A DNA stretch of 7,963 nucleotides from Planctomycetaceae bacterium (GTDB lineage: Bacteria > Planctomycetota > Planctomycetia > Pirellulales > Thermoguttaceae), in assembly GCA_031282385.1 (NCBI GenBank), contig JAITDV010000014.1, positions 1-7,963 of the forward strand, given 5' to 3'. How positions within the stretch are numbered: position 1 is the stretch's first letter; each line of letters opens with the position of its first letter. The position numbers were made by a program, and so were the translations under genes. Of the stretch, positions 1 through 6,480 are shown in pieces. A model generated the notes under the pieces. The model was not told the origin of the DNA, ran no database searches, and was given only the letters and a program-made list of their open reading frames with translations.

Positions 1-38
1 CTAACCTAAAAATACATCAACGCAACAAAAAACCTACA

Positions 39-209
39 ACGAAAAACCGCCTTTAACTCCTCCGAGACCACCCCTAACCCCTCCGAAGGAGGGGAATAAG
101 AAGACGCCTCCGAGAGAGGTGAATAATAATACGCCTCCTTCGGAGGCGAATTATTCCCCTCCTTCGGAGGGGTCAGGGGTGGTCTCCTACGGGTTAGCGA
201 AAAGGTCTA
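39..209 (-). repeat. GC-rich palindromic repeat, copy 1 (3' of scpB)
   Basis: This stretch matches the reverse complement of 7820-7963 almost from end to end, from the ACGAAAAACCGCC end at base 39 to the AAAAGGTCTA end at base 209. It is far richer in GC than the surrounding DNA and is built of small hairpins with 7-base arms around TTC or GAA, such as CCCCTCCGAAGGAGGGG. It begins about 50 bases beyond the scpB stop, and read in the scpB direction it has the same orientation as copy 2 has after fprA. Copy 1 contains about 27 extra bases, one added hairpin at 132-148, compared with copy 2. This looks like a dispersed, non-coding repeat of the BIME or MITE kind. Bases 1-38 to its left are AT-rich and show nothing recognisable. 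Confidence 0.9.
64..186 (-). terminator. Long palindrome, possible 3' end structure of scpB
   Basis: Arms 64-99 and 151-186 are 36-base inverted repeats with a single mismatch. The interior holds two further hairpins, at about 107-120 (weak) and 132-148 (7-base stem). A transcript from scpB would fold into a very stable branched structure and then run into T5 and T6 stretches (reverse complement of 42-46 and 27-32). The runs lie well beyond the stem rather than directly after it, so classic intrinsic termination is only an inference. Protection of the mRNA 3' end is an alternative role. Confidence 0.35.
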
Positions 210-256
210 ATAAGTAAGCAGACGGCGGTAAAAGAAATTTAAGGTGTGAACAGTTT
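205..256 (+). repeat. Degenerate copy of the 62-base hairpin repeat
   Basis: Bases 216-256 match the reverse complement of 5700-5757 with few differences: an AAGCAGAC stem arm, then GGCGGTAAA, then an AAATTTAAGGTGTGAACAG segment. The left stem arm is reduced to GTCT at 205-208, where the unit merges with the end of the GC-rich repeat. In the other copies the GTGTGAACAG end faces the start of a gene. Here it faces the 3' end of scpB and stops four bases before its stop codon, so it is an orphan copy that is not leading a gene. Confidence 0.75.
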
Positions 257-260
257 AAAA

Positions 261-1061
261 TCATGTTTCTTCGATATCCTTTATTTCGGTTTGTTGTTTT
301 TTTTGACTTAGCATCTCGTAATCGGGAAGGTCGCTCAAATTTTTTAATCCGAAAATTTGCTGGAAATATTTTGTTGTTCCGTAAAAAAAAGGACGACCAA
401 GCTCCTCTGACCGCCCAACAATCTTGACCAAATTTTTTTCCAACAATTGCCTAATCAAATCACCACATTGCACCCCTCGCAACCTCTCAATTTCTGCACG
501 ATGAACTGGTTGCTTGTATGCAATAACCGCCAATGTCTCCATTGCCGGAGAACTAATCCGTACAATTATCGGCACCTCTTGAATCCGCAAAAGCCAAGGC
601 GCAAATTCAGGACGAGTCCTCAATTGAACTCCACCCGCAACCTCCATTATACGAAACGCCGTATGCTGCTTGTCATAACGCTGATTCAACTCCCGCAACA
701 TCTGCCTTACCCGCACCCCATCCGGCAACTCCGCCAACACACCTATCCGCCGTAACGTAAGAGGCTCACGACTCAAAAATAATACCGCCTCAACCCGTGA
801 CAAAAAATCCCCACGAATATCATTCTCTCTATCTCCCTCGTGAACATTGTTATCAAATATTTCATTAGACTTGCCGTCACACACTTCACTGGACAGATTG
901 TCAACTCTCAAATTAACCATTTCAATACTACTATTACGTATTTCATTGATTGCGGTTTTTTTGTACAAAAATTCCAACTTGTCTATTTTGCTCACACTTG
1001 AACAACGTAAACAACTTGCCCAATTGTCTTGTATTCGGCGTAAATTAAATGGATGAAACAT
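261..1061 (-). CDS. scpB: Segregation and condensation protein B (ScpB)
   Basis: ScpB is the dimeric winged-helix (kite) subunit that binds ScpA and, through it, the SMC ATPase, helping to compact and segregate the chromosome in the cytoplasm. The conserved core runs from about residue 88 (RVEAVLFLSREPL) to residue 246. The first winged helix covers about 88-160. The second starts at SPAMETLAVIAYKQP (171-185) and includes HRAEIERLRGV, the GRPFFYGTT turn (222-230) and the closing FGLKNLSDLP. The 'RTRPEFAPWL' stretch is, from memory, typical of planctomycetal ScpB. The roughly 85 residues before the core are polar and unlike the family, so the true start could be internal, for example Met48. 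No Shine-Dalgarno sequence precedes the ATG. The start lies 26 bases after the upstream gene's stop, which suggests co-transcription. scpA is not in the window. Confidence 0.93.
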   Translation of the reverse strand: MFHPFNLRRIQDNWASCLRCSSVSKIDKLEFLYKKTAINEIRNSSIEMVNLRVDNLSSEVCDGKSNEIFDNNVHEGDRENDIRGDFLSRVEAVLFLSREPLTLRRIGVLAELPDGVRVRQMLRELNQRYDKQHTAFRIMEVAGGVQLRTRPEFAPWLLRIQEVPIIVRISSPAMETLAVIAYKQPVHRAEIERLRGVQCGDLIRQLLEKNLVKIVGRSEELGRPFFYGTTKYFQQIFGLKNLSDLPDYEMLSQKKQQTEIKDIEET

Positions 1062-1087
1062 CAGAGTAAAATAATAAAAAATTTTAA

Positions 1088-2455
1088 TTATTGCGTGATG
1101 TAATTGAAGTATGTTTTTAAGAATTGGTCTGCGTTGTCTTGTGTCATATTTTTTGCGTCGTATCTTAAAATTAAACGCAACTTGCCCGCATAAGTCAAAG
1201 CCGAAATTGAAATGAGCGTACCGAATCTAATTGGCGGTGTTGCGTCAACTTCCTCCAACACCGCACCTCCAATCATCAAACATCCATCCGCCCGCCGTAA
1301 AACCGGCAACGATTCAAATACACGACCAAGATTGGATAATACTGCCGTCGCACGACATTCCCGCGTCCGTAACATTCGACCAATTCCGCCCGGTAATAAA
1401 TTGCAAATACGTAAACTCAAAATAAGTACATGTTTCTGCTCCGTCCGCTTTATCCAACGAGTCTCACGCCCTATTCCACGCAACAATTTTGCCGCATCCG
1501 AACACGCCGAACTGCGCCGATCAAGAAATACCATCGTAACATTATTCGACGCCGGCATCCGCGCATGCAAACTTGTCCTAAGACTCATAGGCATAGTTAC
1601 CCGTAACAACGCACCACGCCGCGAATAACCCCATTCATCGCGACATTTGTTGATAGTTAAAAATAAATCACGGATCAATAAATCATTTATCGTTACATTA
1701 TTTGACTTGGCAAATGAAAAATAATTATCCGTAATGTCCGACGGTAATTCTGTTGCAATACACTTATAATAATCAGGATTAGGAATATCCAAATCACACT
1801 TCGCACAAGGTACAAGCGGAGAAGGTGAACGGAATAAAAGTTGATTTGTTGTAAACGCCGTGTCTATAAAATATCGGAAATACTTTGCCAACGTCAACCC
1901 GCTTGAACCGCGTAATTTTAGTAACGATAAATCAAGATTACGCGGATTCTCTTTTGGAATTTTGCCGTTTACTCTGTCATTGTAGTCTGTCAAAATATCC
2001 GCTATCAAATCCATTTCACCCAAACCATCCGAAACCGTATGATGAAATTGAAACAGCACCGAACAACCTGACGCTTCCTCAACAATATAAACCTTAAAAC
2101 CCGATTCGTTGAAAATATCTATTCGTTCCGGTGTTGGGATACGTGTTGTTATTGAAGTTTTGATTCGGCGGATAAATACAGGTTGAGCGACCTCTTCCCA
2201 AACATAACCCAACCGCAAATCTTTACGAATACGAGCTGATAATAACGGTTGAAAACGAACAACAGACAAAATCGATAACTCAAATAACTCTACATCAAGA
2301 AAACCAGAAAAACGAAGAAAACGAAACGAATCCATCGGATAAGCTAACGAATCATCCCAAAGCATATACTTCTCAAATACCGTAAGTGGAAGCAATGGAA
2401 ATCCCGGAATTCGGAATCCGGAATTCGGAATTTGCAGATTTTCATTCGGAACCAT
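1088..2455 (-). CDS. Condensation-domain-like acyltransferase (unassigned substrate)
   Basis: This 455-residue protein belongs, by motif, to the CoA-dependent acyltransferase / NRPS condensation superfamily (the group that includes alcohol acetyltransferases and wax ester synthases). The catalytic HHxxxDG motif is intact as HHTVSDG at 138-144, after an LLSARI segment near 71-76 typical of the first half-domain. The second half-domain has VTMPMSLR (286-293), SNLGRVF (374-380), and a closing GKLRLILRYDAKNMT. No adenylation, carrier or ketosynthase domain is present and no peptide-synthesis genes are nearby, so it is a stand-alone enzyme that may transfer an acyl group to a small acceptor; substrates cannot be read from the sequence. 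The domain begins at PLTVFEKYM (23-31). The first 22 residues are encoded partly by a tandem repeat and look unconserved. No transmembrane helix is evident. It probably shares a transcript with scpB. Confidence 0.75.
   Translation of the reverse strand: MVPNENLQIPNSGFRIPGFPLLPLTVFEKYMLWDDSLAYPMDSFRFLRFSGFLDVELFELSILSVVRFQPLLSARIRKDLRLGYVWEEVAQPVFIRRIKTSITTRIPTPERIDIFNESGFKVYIVEEASGCSVLFQFHHTVSDGLGEMDLIADILTDYNDRVNGKIPKENPRNLDLSLLKLRGSSGLTLAKYFRYFIDTAFTTNQLLFRSPSPLVPCAKCDLDIPNPDYYKCIATELPSDITDNYFSFAKSNNVTINDLLIRDLFLTINKCRDEWGYSRRGALLRVTMPMSLRTSLHARMPASNNVTMVFLDRRSSACSDAAKLLRGIGRETRWIKRTEQKHVLILSLRICNLLPGGIGRMLRTRECRATAVLSNLGRVFESLPVLRRADGCLMIGGAVLEEVDATPPIRFGTLISISALTYAGKLRLILRYDAKNMTQDNADQFLKTYFNYITQ
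2404..2431. repeat. Perfect 14-base tandem duplication
   Basis: CCGGAATTCGGAAT occurs twice back to back (2404-2417 and 2418-2431). It lies within codons of about residues 8-18 of the acyltransferase, giving the near-repeated peptides IPNSGF and IPGF. The unit length is not a multiple of three, so gain or loss of one copy would shift the frame between the annotated ATG and the domain. Confidence 0.9.
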
Positions 2456-2513
2456 GAATATTTTTTATAGAAATCTGTTTTGCTCGATAAAGGAATGACA
2501 ACACAATTTTTTA

Positions 2514-2542
2514 TTGATAACCAATTAAACGTAAATTTTCAA
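2514..2542 (-). promoter_or_regulatory. Candidate sigma-70-like promoter for the acyltransferase gene
   Basis: On the minus strand TTGAAA (2542-2537) is followed 17 bases later by TATCAA (2519-2514), about 60 bases before the acyltransferase ATG. The match to TTGACA/TATAAT is moderate (5/6 and 4/6) in a very AT-rich gap, where chance matches are common. It would make the acyltransferase and scpB a separate unit from the nuclease gene upstream. Confidence 0.3.
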
Positions 2543-2605
2543 TGATTGTTTTTTATGATAATAAATTTTTTTTGCCCAGTTATGAAATAACACGTTGTAT
2601 GGTCT

Positions 2606-3592
2606 TTATTCTAATGCAGTTGCAAATTCGCCCAACGAAACACAAGTTAAAGCAAAATCCGCTAACTCATCCAATTTAGCAATATCTTGAACAGAATAGA
2701 TTTTATTCTGCAATGACATTGGAGGTGATTCAAACCGACGCGATAGAATACGAATTATCATTTTGGCTTCACCTTCGACTTTACCTCTTGCTTCACCTCT
2801 TGCTTCACCTTCGATTCTACCTTCGGTTCTCCATTTATCGGTGAGACCTAGTTCCTGCAAGCATTGATCGATTACTTTTCCCATAATTACCTCCTGAAAT
2901 GTTTTGAAATTTGCCCCTACAACTACGTCAAGATACGTATCAAGGGCGGAATCTTTACTATATTTTGTTGCTTCAGTGAAAATGCGATTTAACCGAGCAA
3001 CAGATAACTTTCTGCTCAAATACGTTAGCCAAATATTATCATCTTTGCCTAACTCTTTTGATACTAAAATTTGTGTCAAGCCTACTTCATGTTTGATAAC
3101 ATAGATACCTTTTTGTTCCGAAGTCACGTTGTACCAATCTGATAAATATTCCAACAACTTGCAGGGATGTTGCGAAGTAACAATTGTAACTGAAATATCT
3201 TTAACCTTGTGAATTTTATTCTGGCAGGAATAAAATAGTTTATAGATGTGTGTCTTGCGATAATCGAAGATATCAAGTGAATCGTCTGGACTTTTGTATT
3301 CAAAAATATTGTAGTTTCTAAAAATATGGGCAATATTTTTATCAATAGGAACATCCTTGAGTTTTTTGATTATAAGACAATCAATTCGTAACGAACCGCT
3401 TGTTAATTGGTATTCATCTTGGAGTTCCAATACATTTCGATAGTCATAGAGTTCGAGTTTCATTGCTCCGCAAAAAGCAGGATGCCACAATATTTTTTCC
3501 ACGATTTTAATTCTCCGATTTCTACTGTATCCCTGCAAAACATTCAAAACGAATTTCATTCTACAACAACTCATAGTCATTGCAAGAGACAT
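2606..3592 (-). CDS. Rpn-family PD-(D/E)XK nuclease with DUF4351-like C-terminus
   Basis: This 328-residue protein resembles the Rpn (recombination-promoting nuclease / putative transposase) family, magnesium-dependent DNA endonucleases related to the RecA-independent recombination proteins RpnA-E. The visible active-site core is LRIDCLIIKK (Asp71) followed by IFEYKSPDD (Glu98 and Lys100), the D...ExK arrangement of the PD-(D/E)XK fold. WHPAF (36-40) just before it is, from memory, shared by relatives. A charged Glu/Gly/Arg linker (257-276) leads to a tail with the DUF4351 pattern: ILSRRF near 282-287 and LADFALTCVSLGEF at the end. The start is uncertain; Met1, Met7 and Met12 are all possible, and Met12 is enough for the conserved region. 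It begins 18 bases after the coiled-coil gene's stop. There are no terminal inverted repeats around it, so it is a domesticated or family-level 'transposase', not an insertion sequence. Confidence 0.85.
   Translation of the reverse strand: MSLAMTMSCCRMKFVLNVLQGYSRNRRIKIVEKILWHPAFCGAMKLELYDYRNVLELQDEYQLTSGSLRIDCLIIKKLKDVPIDKNIAHIFRNYNIFEYKSPDDSLDIFDYRKTHIYKLFYSCQNKIHKVKDISVTIVTSQHPCKLLEYLSDWYNVTSEQKGIYVIKHEVGLTQILVSKELGKDDNIWLTYLSRKLSVARLNRIFTEATKYSKDSALDTYLDVVVGANFKTFQEVIMGKVIDQCLQELGLTDKWRTEGRIEGEARGEARGKVEGEAKMIIRILSRRFESPPMSLQNKIYSVQDIAKLDELADFALTCVSLGEFATALE
2783..2806. repeat. 12-base in-frame tandem repeat in the nuclease linker
   Basis: ACCTCTTGCTTC occurs twice in tandem, encoding repeated Glu-Ala-Arg-Gly in the hinge between the nuclease core and the C-terminal domain. 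Flanking bases repeat the theme less exactly. The unit keeps the frame, so copy number could vary by slippage and lengthen or shorten the linker. Confidence 0.85.
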
Positions 3593-3610
3593 TGCGGTAT
3601 TTAAATTAAA

Positions 3611-5590
3611 TTATGCTGCTTTTTGGGTGTCGAAGGCTAATTCGATTTGTTCTTGTAAGAGTCTGATTTCTTTTTCCATGTCAATGCGTTCTTGTTGTGT
3701 TTTTGCGATTAGCTCATCTAGTTTGTTTTGGCGTTTTTCGAGTTCTTCTTCGCGGCGGGTCAAGGATGATTCGCGTTCTTTTATCGTTTGTTCATTTGTT
3801 TTGATCCATTCTTCGAGTTGTTCGCGTTGTATGATCAGGGCTTCGTATTGTTTGAGTACATCTTTGCGGTTTTCTTCCAATTCGGATTTTTGTTCATTGA
3901 TTCTGATCATATTTGTGCGATATTCTTCGGTCAATTTTGCTCTGATATTTGCGACAGAGGTTTTCAAGTCTTCTGACACGGAATTGCCCGCCAACCTTAT
4001 CCACAACTCTTCTGTTGCAAGTCTTATTTCTAATGTTTCACGATGCATTCGTCCAAGTTCTTCACGCGACCTATCAATTGCTAATCGCATTTGTTCCAAC
4101 CGTTTATTTTGTTGCGTGAGGTTTTGCCGTTCGTCTTCAATTCGTCGCAACGCTAATTCTTGCGATTCACGCAAGCGTTGTCTTTCTGCTTCGATTGCTT
4201 TTTGCATTTGGTGACGTTCTTTGACAAGTGATTCTCTGATGCGGGCAATTTCTGATTGCGCTTCCATCAATTCTGCTTCACGTTCTTGCAAGTTAGCGTA
4301 ACGCGGCGCCTCAAGTGAAACTTGATATTCACGAGCTTTGAGAGATTCGTCTATTGTTGCAATTTCTATTTCACGGCGTTTTAATTTCGATTCAAATTCA
4401 ACCAACGCAGTATTCCGTTCTTCGAGTTGTTTTTCTCGTTTAGCAAGTTCATCAAGTTTTCCGTTGCGTAATTGTTCAAATTCGTTCCATTGATTTTCGA
4501 ATGATTCGCGTCTGTTATTCCAATCTTCTTCTGCCTGATGTATCAACAATTCACGTTGTGTAAGTTGTTCTTCGCGTCGTTCGTATTTCGCTTCAAGTTC
4601 TGCGTTTTTGTGTTCATATTCATCGTTCAACATTATTACGCGGCGTTCAAAACTATCTGCTATTTCTCTTTGTCGCAGTTCGATATTGTGTTCAAGTTCT
4701 GTTTGTCGGATTGTATATTTTGTTGCTAGTTCTTGTTTTGCGGCGTCAAGCTCGCGATTGATTTCTGAAACGCGGGATTCAAATTGGCGTTCAAGAGATT
4801 CTCGCAAGGAGTCGTATTCTAATTTTTCGAGGCGAACTTGTTTATCGAATTCGGCTTCAAATTCGCGGCATTTTTTTTCGTATCGGTCTTGGTAATCGGC
4901 TTTGCACTCGTGCAATTTTGCTTCGAGTTGTTCGCGGTAAATTTTTGCGTTGGCTACGATTTCTGCTTCACGTTGTTCGGCTATTTCGTGCAACTCATGT
5001 TCGCGTTGTAGAAGTCGTTCTTCAATTTCTGTTTTACGTGCGTTCAAATCGGTACGGTCATTTTCAATTTTTATTTTTTCGTTTCGTATCCATTCTTCTT
5101 GTGAGTTACGTCTGTATTCGAGTTGTTCGTTTAGTTCGTCAAGTTGTTGTTCGCGTTGTGAGACTTCTTCCATTTTTGCCTGCAAGGAAACTTTTGTATT
5201 TCGGACAAGAGTTTCAAATTGAGCCATGCGGGCGTTGAGTTGGTTTTCGCGGTGGTCAATTTCTTCTTGTCGGGCAAGTATGCGGGCGGTTGTAGAGTCA
5301 ATGCTGCGGGGAGCAAAGGAGCGAGGTTGTATCTCGTTGGTTATACCGATTGCGGAGATGCCGGATGACGGTTGACGGCGGGAGGTAAAACGCAAAGAGT
5401 CGTCGCTGGTATCTGCGGAGAAAATTTGAGAACGTGCCGGTTCAATATGTTGATCAATATAAGATTGGTCAGCGTGTGTAGCCGAATCGGTTGAATTTTG
5501 TTGTGTCGATGGCGTAGTGTTTTGATTCGGCAACCGTGATTCGGGCGAATGAAAATTAAATTCTGCGTTAAATGATCTGTTATTCAACAT
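3611..5590 (-). CDS. Large coiled-coil protein of unknown function
   Basis: From the ATG at 5590 this is about 659 residues. The frame stays open up to a GTG at 5710, but that GTG lies inside a dispersed repeat and the extra 40 residues look like untranslated leader, so the ATG is preferred. Residue numbers here count from the GTG. Residues 41-140 are Ser/Thr/Asn/Gln-rich and probably disordered. Residues about 145-690 are nearly continuous coiled coil, dominated by Glu, Arg, Gln and Leu, with repeated RREEQL-type blocks. The one clear interruption is about 556-597: HRETLEIRLATEELW, then LAGNSVSEDLKTSV. No signal peptide, membrane helix or nucleotide-binding motif is seen, so a cytoplasmic scaffold or filament-like role is possible but unproven. 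No Shine-Dalgarno sequence is evident. The nuclease gene follows 18 bases later. Confidence 0.88.
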   Translation of the reverse strand: MLNNRSFNAEFNFHSPESRLPNQNTTPSTQQNSTDSATHADQSYIDQHIEPARSQIFSADTSDDSLRFTSRRQPSSGISAIGITNEIQPRSFAPRSIDSTTARILARQEEIDHRENQLNARMAQFETLVRNTKVSLQAKMEEVSQREQQLDELNEQLEYRRNSQEEWIRNEKIKIENDRTDLNARKTEIEERLLQREHELHEIAEQREAEIVANAKIYREQLEAKLHECKADYQDRYEKKCREFEAEFDKQVRLEKLEYDSLRESLERQFESRVSEINRELDAAKQELATKYTIRQTELEHNIELRQREIADSFERRVIMLNDEYEHKNAELEAKYERREEQLTQRELLIHQAEEDWNNRRESFENQWNEFEQLRNGKLDELAKREKQLEERNTALVEFESKLKRREIEIATIDESLKAREYQVSLEAPRYANLQEREAELMEAQSEIARIRESLVKERHQMQKAIEAERQRLRESQELALRRIEDERQNLTQQNKRLEQMRLAIDRSREELGRMHRETLEIRLATEELWIRLAGNSVSEDLKTSVANIRAKLTEEYRTNMIRINEQKSELEENRKDVLKQYEALIIQREQLEEWIKTNEQTIKERESSLTRREEELEKRQNKLDELIAKTQQERIDMEKEIRLLQEQIELAFDTQKAA

Positions 5591-5699
5591 TGTTTTTTGG
5601 GGGCAAGTAATGAAGGAAGGAAAAGGGGAAAAACGAGGGAACAAGTTGTACAAAGCGCAATCCAGAATTCGGTGGTGTAAATGCGTTAGAGCAAGCTTG

Positions 5700-5823
5700 A
5701 AACTGTTCACACTTTAAATTTTGTTTACCGCTGTCTGATTATTGCCGGAAAGCAGACTTTTAAACTGTTCACACTTTAAATTTCCCTTACCTTCGCCTGC
5801 TTACCCATCGGAAAGCAGGCTTT
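5700..5823 (-). repeat. Tandem pair of 62-base hairpin repeats
   Basis: Two units of exactly 62 bases lie head to tail (5700-5761 and 5762-5823), each opening with AAACTGTTCACACTTTAAAT. Each carries a stem: GTCTG/CAGAC (5733-5737 with 5753-5757) in the first, and GCCTGCTT/AAGCAGGC (5795-5802 with 5813-5820) in the second. The C-to-T change in one arm is matched by G-to-A in the other, so pairing is preserved. Read in the direction of the coiled-coil gene, they sit in its upstream region with the GTGTGAACAGTTT end nearest the gene. Confidence 0.9.
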
Positions 5824-5863
5824 ACGCTCTTGAGTTACGCAATTTATAGTACGAACAGTATTA
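5762..5863 (-). repeat. Left arm of ~100-base inverted repeat pair
   Basis: This segment matches the reverse complement of 6461-6566 along its whole length at roughly 80 percent by eye. It comprises the CACACTTTAAATTTCCCT block, the GCCTGCTT hairpin, a CTTGA spacer and the GCAATTTAT...ACGAACAG motif. Read toward the coiled-coil gene it offers a TACTAT -10-like hexamer (5851-5846) but no convincing -35 box. Confidence 0.9.
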
Positions 5864-5899
5864 CGTTTTTTGGGGATTGCAATTTATTGGACGAACAGC
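5839..5899. repeat. 21-base motif repeated with a 40-base period
   Basis: GCAATTTAT, two or three variable bases, then ACGAACAG occurs at 5839-5859 and again at 5879-5899, with starts exactly 40 bases apart. A third copy lies inverted at 6467-6487 upstream of fprA, where it overlaps a candidate -10 box. Three copies near divergent starts would suit a protein-binding site, but the motif is not one I can name. Confidence 0.7.
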
Positions 5900-6202
5900 A
5901 TAAAATGTAACAATTGTGTCTTGTCCGTGTGATTAAATATCCACAAACAATTGAATAATTACAAAATCTATACACTAACGTTTGTTCAAAACTTGTCGTT
6001 ATAATCGTCAAATTTTATCTCAATTCTTTAATCGAAATATCAGAAAAAACCGAAAAATCAAAATTTCCTCTAAAGTTTTCTAATAATTTATCGTTACCAA
6101 TAGAACAGAAAAGCGATTCGATGTGTTAGCGATTATTTCCCTAAATCCCTATACTCTGGATCGAAAACCCTGCACCCGCAATCGAAAACAGCGGAACATA
6201 GA

Positions 6203-6340
6203 ATGTTAATGTTGGTCGAAGCGGATTGGTCGAAGCTGGACGGTGTTAAGACTGTTGGAAATGGCGTCGATATTTGCAAGTTGAATAATCGCACAAAAAC
6301 ATTCGCCGATTACGGCTTCGACTTACTTCGACTTAATTGA
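6203..6340 (+). CDS. Possible small ORF, 45 codons, unknown
   Basis: ATG at 6203 opens a 45-codon frame ending in TGA at 6338-6340; its product begins MLMLVEADWSKLDG and ends FDLLRLN. The frame is open without a stop back to a TAG at 6101-6103, but no earlier ATG, GTG or TTG in frame was found. A GCGGAA stretch about 6-11 bases upstream is a weak ribosome site, and TATACT at 6150-6155 could serve as a -10 box. The peptide has no signal sequence, membrane segment or family that I recognise. It lies in the unique DNA enclosed by the inverted repeats and may be a genuine small protein, a decayed gene fragment or chance. Confidence 0.2.
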   Translation: MLMLVEADWSKLDGVKTVGNGVDICKLNNRTKTFADYGFDLLRLN

Positions 6341-6350
6341 TGTTGATTGG

Positions 6351-6378
6351 TTGAGTTGTTTTGGAAGTTCGGTATAAT
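6351..6378 (+). promoter_or_regulatory. Candidate promoter inside the inverted-repeat interval
   Basis: TTGAGT (6351-6356), a 16-base spacer and a perfect TATAAT (6373-6378) form the best -10 match in the intergenic region. It lies about 230 bases before fprA and would give a long leader. A small GCGGA/TCCGC hairpin (6415-6419 with 6424-6428) follows before the nearer promoter candidate. Confidence 0.35.
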
Positions 6379-6452
6379 TATGCCTTTCCGCGGGTAATTG
6401 ATTGGAAATTGACGGCGGATTTTTCCGCTTTCTTGAACACAACTCGCGAGCG

Positions 6453-6480
6453 TTGACAAAAATTATACTGTTCGTACGAT
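6453..6480 (+). promoter_or_regulatory. Candidate promoter for fprA at the repeat edge
   Basis: A perfect TTGACA (6453-6458) is followed after 16 bases by TACGAT (6475-6480), which matches TATAAT at four positions. The -35 box lies just outside the inverted repeat and the -10 box lies inside its ACGAACAG-type motif (6467-6487, inverted). Transcription from about 6487 would give a leader of some 120 bases containing the hairpin at 6506-6535. Confidence 0.4.

Noticed and set aside
1212..1628. Plus-strand open frame of 138 codons opposite the acyltransferase gene
   Set aside because: It overlaps the conserved C-terminal half of the acyltransferase and shows no recognisable motif; it is an antisense shadow.
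2606..3592. Insertion sequence suggested by the 'putative transposase' label of the nuclease family
   Set aside because: No terminal inverted repeats or target duplications flank the gene; the fold is a PD-(D/E)XK nuclease.
3627..5238. Several long plus-strand open frames opposite the coiled-coil gene, rich in Ser, Cys, Phe and Arg
   Set aside because: They are antisense images of Glu/Arg/Gln-rich codons of the minus-strand gene; they have no domains or ribosome sites.
5591..5710. GTG start giving a 40-residue longer coiled-coil protein
   Set aside because: The GTG lies within the dispersed 62-base repeat and the extra residues do not resemble the protein's disordered N-terminus; the ATG at 5590 is more economical.
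5700..5900. CRISPR-like array from the regularly spaced repeats
   Set aside because: Only two copies of each motif, the spacers are themselves similar, and no cas genes are present.
6203..6340. tRNA suggested by GGTCGAAGC-type sequence resembling a T-loop
   Set aside because: No acceptor stem, anticodon arm or matching spacing could be assembled.
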